Both the position numbers and the translations under genes were made by a program. Under the pieces are notes generated by a model. It was given only the letters and a program-made list of their open reading frames with translations. It made no database searches and was not told the DNA's origin. Of a stretch of 64,000 nt of DNA, positions 50,536-62,827 are shown in pieces (positions within the stretch are counted from its first letter, which is position 1; each line of letters begins with the position of its first letter). Source of the stretch: Chaetorhynchus papuensis (Eukaryota > Chordata > Aves > Passeriformes > Rhipiduridae); NCBI GenBank assembly GCA_013396525.1, contig VWYX01000676.1, positions 401,184-465,183 on the forward strand, given 5' to 3'.

Positions 50536-50846
50536 CCAAATCACAGCATCGTTGCGGGTGGGGGAGCCTCCTGAGATCATCTAGTCCAATCCTCACACTC
50601 AAGCACAGTCTCACCTCTAGCAGACAGCTAGAGCCAGACAACTTTCGAGTGTCTCCAGAGATGGAGATGCCCCAATCTCTCTGGCCATCATATTCCAGTG
50701 TTTAACTGCTCTGACAGCAATACAAACAAAATAAAACCATGAAAATAAAGGGGTTTTTAAAATTTATTTTTCCTATGGAATGGAATTTCGTATGTTCTAA
50801 TTTCTGCCTATTGTCTCTTTTTCTGTCAGTGGACACTCTCTTAATC
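50536..50846 (-). mobile_element. CR1 LINE fragment, 3' end
   Basis: The plus strand starts with 'AATCACAGCATCG', then 'GAGATCATCTAGTCCAATCCTC', 'GTCTCCAGAGATGGAGATGCCCC', 'CATATTCCAGTGTTTAACTGC' and 'TGCCTATTGTCTCTTTTTCTGTC'. This is the usual order of a CR1 3' end read in reverse. Diverged and 5'-truncated. Confidence 0.85.
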
Positions 50847-51559
50847 TGCAGACTATTTGTGTTCCACGTCAATGTTCAACAGCATCCGTTATGCTTGAAC
50901 TCTTTGGAGCCAGGCAAATATATTCCAGTGTGTTTTGCCTCTTCCTCTGCATCTTTTCTGACACTGAGTATGTTTATGCTTGAAGTCGGCAAGGAGAGAG
51001 AGAAGAAAACGAGTGCACTAAACAGATATTTTGGGCTCTTGCATAGCTGAAGATAGGTTAGTTTTGTTAATAGCAATGTCCTTTGATGAGTGTGCCTGAC
51101 TTTGATTTAATCAAGTATGAGTACACCTGGGGTTTCTTTTGGCTAATTAAAAGGTTATGTGGTTCCTTAGGGCTTTACAGGGGAATTCCTGTCCTTACTT
51201 GTTGGTAGTAACTTCTCATGGCCTGGGCAGGAATATACTAGATGTGTGTTGTAAAAGTTTAATGGCTTATATGACTTGCTGGTTTTGTGCCATGGCTGGC
51301 CTGTTCTGTGATACTGTTGTGATTTGCTGCAGTCAAGACAATCTCAAGCTAACAATCTAAAATGAGCTTTAGTTAAGGAGTCATGGGAGAGGTACTGATG
51401 CAGACCTTACTAAGCTGATGCAAGTTTCATCTTATTTAGTTTGGGGTTTCTTTTTTCCCCCCATTCTGATTTCCAGTGAATGTCTCTTGATTTGGAAGAA
51501 TCCTGGCCTTTCTGGTACACTGGCTTCTTTCTGTTTATTTTTGTTTTTATTTGGATTAC

Positions 51560-52600
51560 ACAGACTCACAGAAAGGGTAGGGCTGGAAGGGACCACAGAG
51601 GGTCATTTAGTGCAACCTCTCTGCTCAAGCAGGGTCATCCTAGTGCACATGACATGGATTATATCCAGATGGTTCTTGAATATCTCCAGTGAAGGAGATT
51701 CCACAACCTCTCTGGGCAACCTGTTCCCATGCTTGGTCACCNNNNNNNNNNNNNNNNNNNNNNNNNNNNNNNNNNNNNNNNNNNNNNNNNNNNNNNNNNN
51801 NNNNNNNNNNNNNNNNNNNNNNNNNNNNNNNNNNNNNNNNNNNNNNNNNNNNNNNNNNNNNNNNNNNNNNNNNNNNNNNNNNNNNNNNNNNNNNNNNNNN
51901 NNNNNNNNNNNNNNNNNNNNNNNNNNNNNNNNNNNNNNNNNNNNNNNNNNNNNNNNNNNNNNNNNNNNNNNNNNNNNNNNNNNNNNNNNNNNNNNNNNNN
52001 NNNNNNNNNNNNNNNNNNNNNNNNNNNNNNNNNNNNNNNNNNNNNNNNNNNNNNNNNNNNNNNNNNNNNNNNNNNNNNNNNNNNNNNNNNNNNNNNNNNN
52101 NNNNNNGCACCCCAGGGCACCGTTGGCCTTCTTGGCCACAGGGGCACTGCTGGCTCAGGGACAGCTTGTTGTCCACCAGGACCCCCAGGTCCCTCCTGGC
52201 AGAGCTGCTCTCCAGCAGGTCGGCCCCCAGCCTGTGCTGGTGCCTGGGGTTGTTCTTCCCCAGGTGCAGGACCCTGCATTTGCCTTTGTTGGATTTCAGA
52301 CAGTTCTTCCCTGCCCATCTCTCCAACCTGTCAAGGCACTTCTGAAGGGCTGCACAGCCCTCTGAGGTATCAGCCATTCCTTCCAGCTTTGTGTCATCAG
52401 TGAATTTGCTGAGGAGGCCTCTGCCCCTTCATCCAAGTCACTGATGAACAAGTTAAACAACACTGGGCCCAGTACCGAACCTTGGGGGACACCACTGGTG
52501 ACAAGGCTCCAACCAGACCCTGTGACAGTGATTATGACAATCTGGGTTCTGTTATTCAGACAGAACTGTGCATTTACTGGACACCAAATGACTTACACGA
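51560..52600 (-). mobile_element. CR1 LINE with part of the reverse-transcriptase reading frame
   Basis: The plus strand has the reversed CR1 3' end ('GGCTGGAAGGGACCACAGAGG', 'CTCTCTGGGCAACCTGTTCCCATG'), then the 365-nt gap, then RT-coding sequence. On the minus strand from about 52377 it reads through the CR1 RT C-terminal signature KGKCRVLHLGKNNPRHQ followed by RRDLGVLVDNKLSLSQQC. The next conserved CR1 piece, AKKANGALGC, lies in another frame, so at least one frameshift lies at about 52140-52165. The element is dead: truncated, frameshifted and partly unsequenced. It is the best-preserved CR1 in the window. Similarity fades near 52560-52600. Confidence 0.92.
51742..52106. other. Assembly gap (365 N)
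   Basis: A run of 365 N inside a CR1 element, presumably a repeat that the assembler could not cross. The flanks fit one continuous CR1, so the gap probably holds only CR1 sequence. Its true size may differ. Confidence 1.
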
Positions 52601-55600
52601 GTCTGATGTAGCAGATTGGGCGTGGCTCATGCACAGTTGTTTCATGACCTCTCCACGCAACTTGGTCATCCTCAACTGTGCTCCAGTGATTTCTCCATCC
52701 CACTGCTCATGTACTTAGGTTTTGCAATGCTGACATGAAGATGCTTTGCTCCTCCAGTCTGTCCTACCCCTAAAAGCTAAATTTATGTAACAACTCTATT
52801 TTCCTAAGAACACTTTCAACATACCTAGATTGATTTGGTTGAGATCAAAACAGTTGCCCCAGGCATCCTGACTTCATCCACATCAGGTATAAAGCAACTA
52901 TGTGAATGAGGACTTGTGCATAAAAAGCTTTGGCATTCTTTGAGCATAATCTTAATTTGGGTCTCTGGTTTGCCTAAAATAATTAAAAAAAAAAAAGTGA
53001 TTGTTTTTCTCAGTTTTTGCTTTCCTGGAGTTTCTGAATCTCATGGGACGTTTCTTAAACTGAAAGAAGCAATTCCCAATGCAACCAAACTCATTCCAAC
53101 TCCACTGCGGTGCCAAAGAGCTGAGTGTTACATTATTTTTTCCTTTTCTTCCCACTGGATTTTGCACATATTATCCTTTCTCTGCTTTGACCCTCATGAG
53201 GCTCCCTCTCTGGCAGTGTGTGACAACATCTGTACTGACCCTGGTATATTTTTTATGGGATGCTTGTGTTATAGGAGATCTTTTCTTCATGTCAGTGGTA
53301 AAGGGCTGAAGGCACTGAGTGCTGCAGATATTCCAGGCTATCACTTTGATGTAAAGCTGTTGTCTTGGGAAATAAGACAACATATGAGAGAAAATTGTAT
53401 TGTCTGCAAAGGTCTTGCATCTGCTGCCTGCACTCACCTGTTTTTATATTGTCAAGTGAAACAAACCCCAAGTTGCTTAATTGGATCTCTGTTCAGGTTT
53501 TGCAGTGAGTAACAAAGCTGTTCTTGTGAGGGGAGTGGGGGGGGGACAGAAATGTACCAAATTTTTTACCTCATGTGGCAGGACCAATGCTTTGTCCTTT
53601 TTTTGTTTCAATTCCCCTGCTTTGCATTTTCCCTGCTCTTCTCTCGGTTTATTCTTTTTTGAGGTTTTTTGCAGTAGCTAGTTGGGACTCTGTTTCCTAG
53701 AAACAAGAAGAGAAACAAAACTAAGAAAATCGGCTGAGGATGACTAACATTAAAAAAGGAAAAAAAAGGGTGTGTGAAATGTCTATCATTTGAATTCTAG
53801 ACCAGCTGCTGAGATAGCTTTAGTCAGCTTATCTGGTTTTGGTTTTGGTGTTCTGTTTACTGTTGATTTTTAAGCCTTGTAGGTTCATGTGACAGATTGA
53901 TTTATTTTACTTCTCATTGTTCTTCTTTTCTTGGCTCTCAGTAGATGCTGATAGCTGGTTGGGAACCTGATCTTCAGGTGAGGCACTTTCCTGCTTGAGG
54001 AAGCAGCCTGTGCTTTTTCTTCTGAGGAGCAGGAGCGGAGCACTTTGTGCCTTTAGTGTGCAATGTCTTTTAAACACTATGCTGTTATGCTCTGGTTAGC
54101 TTAAGCATCTCTCTAGCTCTGCTCATCAATTTGGAGCCACTCTGATACATTTCAGGATTTTTCACATTTAGTGTTCCTTGCTGGGAAGACTGGTGTTTGA
54201 TACATAGCACGTGTGCTGAGTTGATCAATCTCAACCTGCATATTCTTTTTTTTTTTTTCCCCTTTCAGCTCTTGCATAGTTCTTTACTTACAGCAGCTCC
54301 TGCTAAAGGCAGATATGTGTTTAATATAGAGAATTCTCTCTGAGACATAGTAAAATGAGTTTCTCTGGCTTTCTCTCAGAAATTACTGTAGCCAGGATGG
54401 ACACAGGCCCCTGGCTAGCTCTGTGTGTGTGTGTGCACAGTACGTTTGCTGAACACATGATTTGGATCCCCCGTATTCTGTCCCATTTCAGAATGAATCA
54501 TCCTTATTTGTACATAGGAAGGGAGGGACAATAGAAGATGGAGCTATATGATCAAAGTTAAAATGAAGATACTGAGTCTTTTTCTTGCTGCTTTTTGCTG
54601 CATGATCTGTTTGAAAAATTAGACTTGTTCCTTCTTCAGCTTTATCACCTTGGTTGTTTTCTTGGGGTTTTTTTTAATGAGAAGACAAGTAATATTCAGA
54701 AATAAATAGTTGTATGAGTGTTCAAATCAGAAAACTGCACAGTTGTCTGGGTCAAATTTTATTTTATGCAGTTGATGCAATTGTGCTGCATGTCAGTGCA
54801 GCAGCCTCTCGTGTACCAACCTGCACTGCAGCAACATCCAGCCACAGTCCCATCTCTTTTCGCTGTCTTCCCCTGTTCCACCCCTCATCCTCAGCTGATT
54901 TGCATTATGGAGTGAAAGCCACTTAACTCTGTCAGCCCTTCTGAGTCATACCCCTCCTGGCTGTCAGGTCCTGCACTGACAGGCAGTGATGATGGTCTCT
55001 ATCACAGCAAAGAGAGGAAGGGGAAATGAGTGAATCGGTTTTAATCTGTTCAGGAGCCAGCTCAACACATGTGTAGCTCTCTCACATAGCTGAGTGGTAA
55101 ATCCCTCTGGAAGCTGAAAGAATGAGGATTTTTCTTTTCCAGAAGTGATTGTTGGTTTGCTCTCAAATACCTCTTTCCAGTTCTGGTAGATAGGCTGTAA
55201 GGCTGAGTGGTTTCCAGTCCATGCACATGTGGAGTCTCTTGGAAAGTTTTAGTCATAATTTTCCATCATTATATAGATAGATTACTGCACAAGGTAATAA
55301 ATTATCAGCTTAGAACAATTTCCCTTTACCTTAAGCTGTATATAACCCACAATGGAAGAATAACATTTAGGATAAACATTGAGTAATTTTACCAGGTATG
55401 ATGTTGCCTTGCTCCTTCTTTCTTTCTTAAAGTGGAAGTTTTTGGTCAGTGAGGTACAGTAACAAATTGTGAGAGGCAAATCTAACAGATGACTGATGGT
55501 GAACAAGGCAAAATGCTGTTCTGAACTGGGATCTTTCCAATATGACCATTGTGGCCAAGTTAAAATTGTGGTGGCATGGACAGTGAAATCCTAGTTTGTA

Positions 55601-57362
55601 AGATAACAAGTATTGCTTATTTCAGTGCCTGTTTTTATTAACTGATTGATCACATTGCTTGGGTGCTGTAATGGTAGTTGCCTTTAGAAAACTGTGGGTG
55701 CACGGAAGGAATCCACTTCCTTATAGAGCCAGTACATGGTACATGTGCAGTAAAGCTCAACTGCTCTGTGCAGGTATAATTCTTTGCTAATTTTTGCTTA
55801 GCATAAACACTAGTGCTATTGGGATGTATCCTAAATGCAGCCTGAATTGGTACAGGGATATTGAAATACAGGGATATCAAAATACTTGAGCTGCTTGCCG
55901 GTAGATAAATCCACTTCTGCTGGTGCTGCCTCCTTCAAGTTTATTTACCCAAAGCTCTGAAAGAGAATTTCTGTGCTTTCTTTTTATGTTCTTTTCTAAA
56001 GGAGAATCCTGTGGTGTTGTAAAGATGTAGAAACCTACCATAAAATAAAGTTCTTGTGTATGGTTCAAAGCAAATTTCAGCATCTTTGCTTGCATCAGAG
56101 GCACCTTGCTTTGTTGTCTTTGAAACAAGACAGTTGCCTTTCAAGAGTCAGATCTCTTTCCCCTCCTCATCTCCCAGGAACCTGGAGTGTCGTTAAAACA
56201 TTTCTTCTGTGAGGCTACTGTGCTTAACATGCCATCTGGGGAGATTTTCCATCTCGTGTAATTTTGGTGATGGGCTCAGAGATGAAGATAAGAAAATCCC
56301 CTTAACTGAGATCATTAAACATAATTTGAATCTGTATTGCAGATTGGTTTGAGTTGGGCCATTACAACCAAACCAAACAAATTTTCTGTGTCAAAAGTGA
56401 ACAACACTGGGTTTCAAAAAGATGTGTCCAAAAAGATGATTTAAAAGTAGCCAAGTCCTTCCTTCCGTGTCCTTCCCCAGCAATAGCAGATTTCTCAGAA
56501 AGAAGCAGGGATACTTTGTCTCTCACGTCTCCCTGCCTTAAATTCCCAGTGGACAGAAAGCAATGTATCTGCACTGAGGCATGAAGACCTGAGACATAAC
56601 ATACTTCTTTTCACTACTTGCCTTTATTAATGTATATTAGGAGGAGGGGAGGGTGTAGCTGAAGAAGTAGCTGTAGAGAAGAAGGCTGGGCTGAAGAAGG
56701 CTGATGCAGTCTTAGTTTCTGGCAAGAGAGTAAAGTCTGCACCTAGGACCAAAAAATGGAGGTATCCTTTGCAACAGTGCTTTATTCTCAGGCCAAATAA
56801 TTGTAACTGATTTTAATTTGCACAGGTGGATTTAAGGGGACTATGGCCTCTCCCCTGCTCTCTTGCAGTTGACCCATGACATTCAATAGTAGCAGTCATG
56901 CAGTCTGGAGCAATTGCTGTCTTCAAATCTAGGTAGCAGCTGAATCCAGTTCTGAATCCCCATCACTGCACTTCAGACAGAAAAGGTCCTGTCAGCTGGA
57001 CTAAGGGCAGTCTTTCTTGTGTGAGCTGTTTCCACATGTCCATAACATCTAGACAGGAATTTCTACATTGTTTTTTTCTTGGTCTCCCACTTTGTGAGTA
57101 CTGGAGACTCTTCCACATTGAATCCACATCTCTCTAATAAAACTGCACCTTCAAAGTAGAATTGTTTGCTGAACGGTTGTGTATTGATCAGTTCAGCTGT
57201 AATCTTGCTTGGTTTGGCAGAAGAGAAGATGAATAAGCAAACAAAACAGTACTAGTGATCTCCTGGAGCTGTGGGCAAACTCCCCTGGTTTAAGTCTTTG
57301 TCAGAATTGGAGTCAAGCCTGTCACATTGACTTCCTGGCAGTTTTCATCAGCCAGTCCCCAG

Positions 57363-57382
57363 GTGTGTGTGTGTGTGTGTGT
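57363..57382. repeat. (GT)n microsatellite
   Basis: About ten GT units, followed by CTAT and a further GTGTGTG. Confidence 0.9.
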
Positions 57383-58836
57383 CTATGTGTGTGGCTGCTT
57401 TTGATCTCTTGTCTAATTCATTAAAATTCTTTACCTTCGACAGCTAGCAGAGGACATAGCATTTGGTAGAATCTTAAATAATGAGTTAGCTGTGAGGCTT
57501 CAGACCTGCAGCAAACCTGTTGCCCAGCAGAAAAGGGAGAAAAATAGGACAAAACCTCAGAATGGCTGGGCAGAAAAGCTTCTTACTAAACCTGAGGGAG
57601 ACTGTGTCAAATCTGCCAAAAGTGCTGCTGCATGCACTGAAGACTGCAGCACTGGGGTGCTGTCAGGCAGCTGGAGGGAACGTGGGAGCTGAGCCCCTGA
57701 GTCTGAGAGCTCAGCTGCTGGATGGGGAGTTGGTTAATGCCATCTTTGCCAGCTGTGGAGTAGCTCTTGTGATGGACAGCAGGAGTCTTGTGGAATGCCC
57801 GGCTTCAGACCTTGTGTGACTTTTATGTTGTGTCACTCTTGGCATTGAAAGACAAGTCAGAGCAGTGCTGATGTTTGGTGTTGCCAGGTCCCTTTGAGAC
57901 AAGCTGCTGCTGTGCTGTACACAGAGCTCTGGGGACTTTTCCAGAGTGCCATATGCTAATCCAGCCTTCAGGTTACAAGGGAGTGGGTTGCTGTAGCCGC
58001 TACAGCTTGGGACAAATAGAGATGTAATGTGATGCTTTATCCTACAGCTACTATTTGAGGATCTGACATCAGCAATAGGTCTGGTATGGCATCCTCCTTC
58101 AAGCCTCCAGGTACCAATGTATCTGTTTATTCCCTGTCTTTCAAGAGAAGCCATGTGATATGAGCCCTTTCTCAAAAAAATTTGTGTACCCCACTCTATC
58201 TGGGATCAGCCTATGCTCGTCCATGCTTTTGTAATTCCTCCTTTCTGTCAGGCACCTGGAAAGGGCTGGACTTTGCAGCTGGGCTCAGTGTAGGAGCGAG
58301 TTGCTGCATCCCCGTCTGGCTGCAGGACCCCCTGTCCCAGAAGGAGCACAATCTGTGCCTCTTCTTGAGCCCCTGCAGTGCCAGGACCTGTGACAGGCAG
58401 TGCCCACTCTCTACACTCAAGGGTGAATCAAAGTTGAAGTCTGGTAGCCCTTGGTAAAAGTTTGCTGCTGTTTATAAAAACAAAACAACACAAGCCAGAA
58501 ATCCCCAACCAACCCCAACTAAACCCCTAAAAGCCACAACAGGAAGCCTTTACTTGTTTGGATTGAATTGAGAATTTTTCAGGGGAATGGTCCCACTGTA
58601 ATGAAATATTTTGGAAAGCGTTTCATGAATTTGTTCCCAGGAAGTCTGTAGAGAAAGGGAGTATATGAGAGGAGGCAGATGCCTTCCCCCAGAAAGAGCA
58701 GCCTGAGGATCTCCTAGGATCTGGGAATCCTGCTTTGAGGTGAGCAGAAAACTGAGTTCAGTTCAGAGGTGAGCTGGTAACTCTATTCTTCCTTCCCATT
58801 CCTACCTTCAAACTTACAGAGTTGGGGACAGGAAAA

Positions 58837-59252
58837 TTATAGAATCATAGAATTTGGGTTGGAAAGGGACCTTTAGGTCTAGTTCAACCCACTCTGCAGG
58901 GAACAGGGACATCTTCAACTAAACCAGTTTGCTCATCTATCACCCCTCTGGGCAACCTGTTCCAGTGCTTCACCACATAACTTTTTTTGTAAAAAAATTC
59001 TAATTTAAATCTATTCTCTTGTAGCTTAAAGCCATTCCCTCCATTTGCTATTAAGTATTGAAAACCACGGTAAGGTCTCCTGGAGCCTTTTCTTTTCCAG
59101 GCTCAGCTCTCAGCCTGTCCTCACACGAGAGGTGTTTAGGTCCTCTGGTCATTTCTGTGGTCCTTCTCTGGACCTGCTCTAAAAGGTCCGTGTCTTTCCT
59201 GTCCTGAGAATTCCAAACTGGATGCAGTACCTCAGGTGGGGTCTCATCAGAA
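58837..59252 (-). mobile_element. CR1 LINE fragment, 3' end
   Basis: This is a near-complete run of the reversed CR1 3' landmarks on the plus strand: 'ATAGAATCATAGAATTTGGG', 'TTGGAAAGGGACCTTTAGG', 'TCTGGGCAACCTGTTCCAGTG', 'AGGTCTCCTGGAGCCTTTTC', 'TCAGCCTGTCCTCACACGAG', 'GCAGTACCTCAGGTGGGGTC'. The left edge is the CR1 tail itself, so the 3' end is intact. The 5' end is truncated at about 59252. It lies antisense to MAPKBP1. Confidence 0.95.
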
Positions 59253-59554
59253 GTGTGTTGTTTGGTAATTTTTATGTTGCTCTATATTTGAAATGATCCT
59301 GAGAGTTTGTCTGAAGGACAGGAAGACTTTTCTGATAAAAGCCAGCTATGGGGAAGAGTCAGTGTATTGTAGGGCATAGGGAACAAACTGTTTTTCTTTA
59401 TATTTTTAGTCTGCCATGGGACTGGATGGTAGAGAAAATCACTTTATTTCTCTCAGCTTGCACGTTTTTCTAAAAATAAAAGTAACAGTTTTCTGTTTTC
59501 TGCCTTATAAAGCTATAGATAATAGGAGTTGGGTATTAAATAGATGACTATATT

Positions 59555-59580
59555 TAAAAAAAAAAAGAAAAAAAAAAGAA
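59555..59580. repeat. A-rich run
   Basis: Poly(A) with single G interruptions, about 26 nt. No adjacent retroposed body is recognised. Confidence 0.85.
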
Positions 59581-62500
59581 TAATGTGAAAGATGCGGTGT
59601 TGTACAGCAATCCTTACCTGTGCTAGTTTGGACACTCTTCTCCCAAGACCGCACACTACCCATCCCTCAAGATGTTAAAGCCCACAAAGACACGTTGTGC
59701 TGCCTTTCAGAGCCTCTGCCGTGTGATGCTCCTGCTCAGAGTCCCCCAGCTGGTTCCAGGAATGGGACACGAGCTCAGCTGACGTTGTGGTGCGTGTACA
59801 CACAGAAAGTTAAGGACGTGATTATGGCAAAAACCACCAGATGCTGCTGGCTCCACTCCTTCTGTGTTCTCGTTTTCACCTGTTCCAAGTGCTGAGCAAG
59901 CCTGGTTCTTAGAGAGAGAGAGAGAAGAGCAAAATGGGGCAATGGTGGAAAGAAACGCTCTCAGAATGCTTTGTAGAAGAAAATAGGATGGAGTTTGTGT
60001 AAGCATCTCTTCAGTGGTACATTTTACATTTTCCTTTTTTTTTTTTTTTTGAATATCAGAATATGCGAATTCTTTGATTACTAATTGCCTTTGGACTCTG
60101 ACCCTTCAGTACCACAGTATGACACACAATTGTGTTAACTATAAGCAACTTTTGAGCTTAATTTCTGGTGAAGTTGGTGATGGTTTTTAGTGTAGGAATG
60201 AATTGCAGGATCCTTATTATGGGCCAAAGAAGGCTCCTTGCTTGCACTATCTGTGTAGGCAGTGTGCATGTGCTCTTTTCACCAGTAATGGAAATATTGG
60301 AGAGGGGTTTTGTTCTGTATGTGGTGCTGCAGTGGTGTGAGTGAGCTGTAAATGAAGTTTGGTGCTGTGGGTAGGGCAAGTAGGTAGCTTCTGTCCCACA
60401 CTGTCTCACACAACTGGTGTGGCAGGTCCAGGCACTGCCTGTGCAGTGTTTCTTGGGGGGCCAAAAGTATTAGCTGAGTCCTCAAGAACGTTAACATTAG
60501 TGTGGATTCTTGCTGTTGCCAAAAATGTTATTGATGAAGAAAGTGAGAAAAGGGATATGGGAAAGGCTGCAATGAAAATTCTTGTCACAGCAAAAGCACT
60601 TAACTGCCCTTGAAATTTCCCTGTGCTGGATTCTTGAGGCTGTGAGAAGGGAAAAGTAGGGGTTTTTGCAGGAGTCCTGCAAGTTTGTTGCTGTTTGGGT
60701 TGCCTGACAAACCATATTAAGGAACACTACATAGTACATTCTTCTTACTGCTGCCATCCTAGTTGCAGGGCAAATATTCCAGTTCCCTCAAAAGGAAAGT
60801 GCCATCGTGCCTGTCACAACAGCTACAGCAGTTGCTGTTTTAATGATTATATTGGTCATACCTGACTTTAACCTGCCTTAAGAGAAACCCTGACTGTCCT
60901 CAATCCTTGAGTGTGTCAACTGGATTTTTAAGTTGGGAGGCGAGCTAGTAATAATCCCATGTAGATGGCTGGTTTGTAACTCTGTGCTTTGATCTCATTA
61001 ACCAGCATGTGAACCAAAGGGAAGTCACTATTTAAAAGAAAAGAAGGGGGGGAGGAGGAGACCAGGGAAGCAGTCCCATGGTAAGGGTCATAAACTTGCA
61101 GTTTATGTTCAAAGAAATGGAAGCAAGAGAATAAGCATGACTGCTTTATTTAACAACGGATCTAAACACTCAGATAGAGCTCTGCAAGTGGGAAGCTTTG
61201 ACAGGTTTGGAAAGCTATTGCATGCTAGTGAAATAGGGAAGATGAGTGTTGCAAAGCTCTTGGTGCCTCAGCTATTTTGGAACATGTAGGCCTTTTCTCA
61301 GCTTGAAGCTCTGCAACCTGCTGGGGTTTGCCCATTAGCTGAGAAAGGAGGGGGACGGCAGAGAGCACAAGTGCCCAAACGCCTGTGTACCTGCAGGCAG
61401 CAGCCTGCTCTTTGCTCTACCTGCTCTGGCTCTCTCCAGTTACACCTCCTAGCAACCAGTGCCTTGCTGCAGCAACACCACTGGCCCGTGAGCCAAGTCC
61501 TGAGCTTGCATAAGAGCAAGGGGGGGGAGTTGGGGCTGAATAGCACAGTCTGGGATGAAAATGAGATACCAGCCGCCTCAGCTGAGCTCCACCCTTTCTA
61601 AGAATCTCAAAACAGGCACTGTGTCTCCTGGCAACCTTGACACAAATCGTAGAGTGTAACTTAAAAGAAGTACATACAGTCCAAAGGACGTATCCCATCA
61701 CCAGGTGTGAACAACAGGGAGTCACTCCTTTTCCTCTTTCTGGAAGATCTGGCACTGTAGATGGTCTTGGGTTTCACTCTGTTTCAGAAGGCAACGAGTT
61801 AAAGGTGAAAGAGCGTGGTGTTAGGATAGCTGAGAAGTGCCAAGAAATGGTGTACTTTGTTTATGGTAAGCATGCCCTGACTATTGCTTAGGAACCAGAT
61901 GTAGGACTTGGCCCCCTCCCTGCTGCACTGGAAGATGTGCCCTGCAACACATGCACACACTGGCCTGTTGTGCACCTGAACCAAGGACTGACAGAGCTGA
62001 TACCGGCCAAGTTCTTGCCTTTGGAGTCAGTTGTTATGCTTTTGCAATGCTGACCTAATACTTTTTTAGGAAGTTCTCTTAGTCTTGTCCTCTAACCTGA
62101 GAACATTTCTCTGTGACAGGAGATGTAGATATACAAGAAAGCAAAACTGAGTTTTATCATGATTGCTTCTCCTTTCAGGAAAGCTGTCTTTTCAGATCTC
62201 CTGACAACTGATGCTCATTAACTACTCTGAAGAAAAATTTCAGTGCATTTAAAATGCTGTGTATTATGCTGAGATAGAAGTCAAGCAGAAGCAAATGTTC
62301 ATCTTTGATTAAAGGCAGAGCTGTCACATGGCTTCTGAAAAGATAACATGGGCAGAATTAAACTTTGCCAATCTGGCAGTGTCTGAGCTGTTCCTTCTGT
62401 GAGAAGTGGCAAGGCTGGGACGGGGAGCTGGCATGAGCTCTGGATGTTTGGGCCTGGGAGCTGCAGCAGGCTTCCTGTGCATTGTGGTGTGGACAGTTGT

Positions 62501-62728
62501 GGGGTGAAGCAGGCCCCCCCTGCGCCTTCTTTCAGCATCTGCCAGCCTGACCTTGTAGGGTGCTGAGTAGGCAAGGCTGGCAGGAGGCTTTAGTGCCTTT
62601 TTGTGGACCTGGCAGCCTGCTGCCCAAAGCAACTGTGAGCTTTGCCCATGCCTAGAGGAGCAGAAAACAACTGGCTTTTTGAGCAAGTGATTTTTTTAAC
62701 TTCATGCTTTCCAAGAAGCATTTTTTTC

Positions 62729-62827
62729 TCTGTGTGTGTGTTTGGCGTGGGGGTTTTTTTGTTTGTTGTGGCGGGTTTTTGTTTGTTGGTTGGTTTTGGT
62801 TTTTTTTTTTTGGTTTTGTTTTTGTTT
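62729..62827. repeat. G/T-rich low-complexity tract
   Basis: Mixed TG, TTTG and TTGG units with T runs. Bases 62773-62827 contain only G and T. It resembles the tract at 4007-4134 and has the same strand bias. Long open frames across it reflect composition. Confidence 0.9.

Noticed and set aside
51418..52403. Long open frames across the second gap
   Set aside because: Same artefact. The real content is a CR1 element on the minus strand.
56640..56800. Lys/Ala-rich plus-strand stretch resembling a ribosomal-protein retrocopy
   Set aside because: The first 50 residues look protein-like, but no ribosomal protein aligned and stops follow at once.
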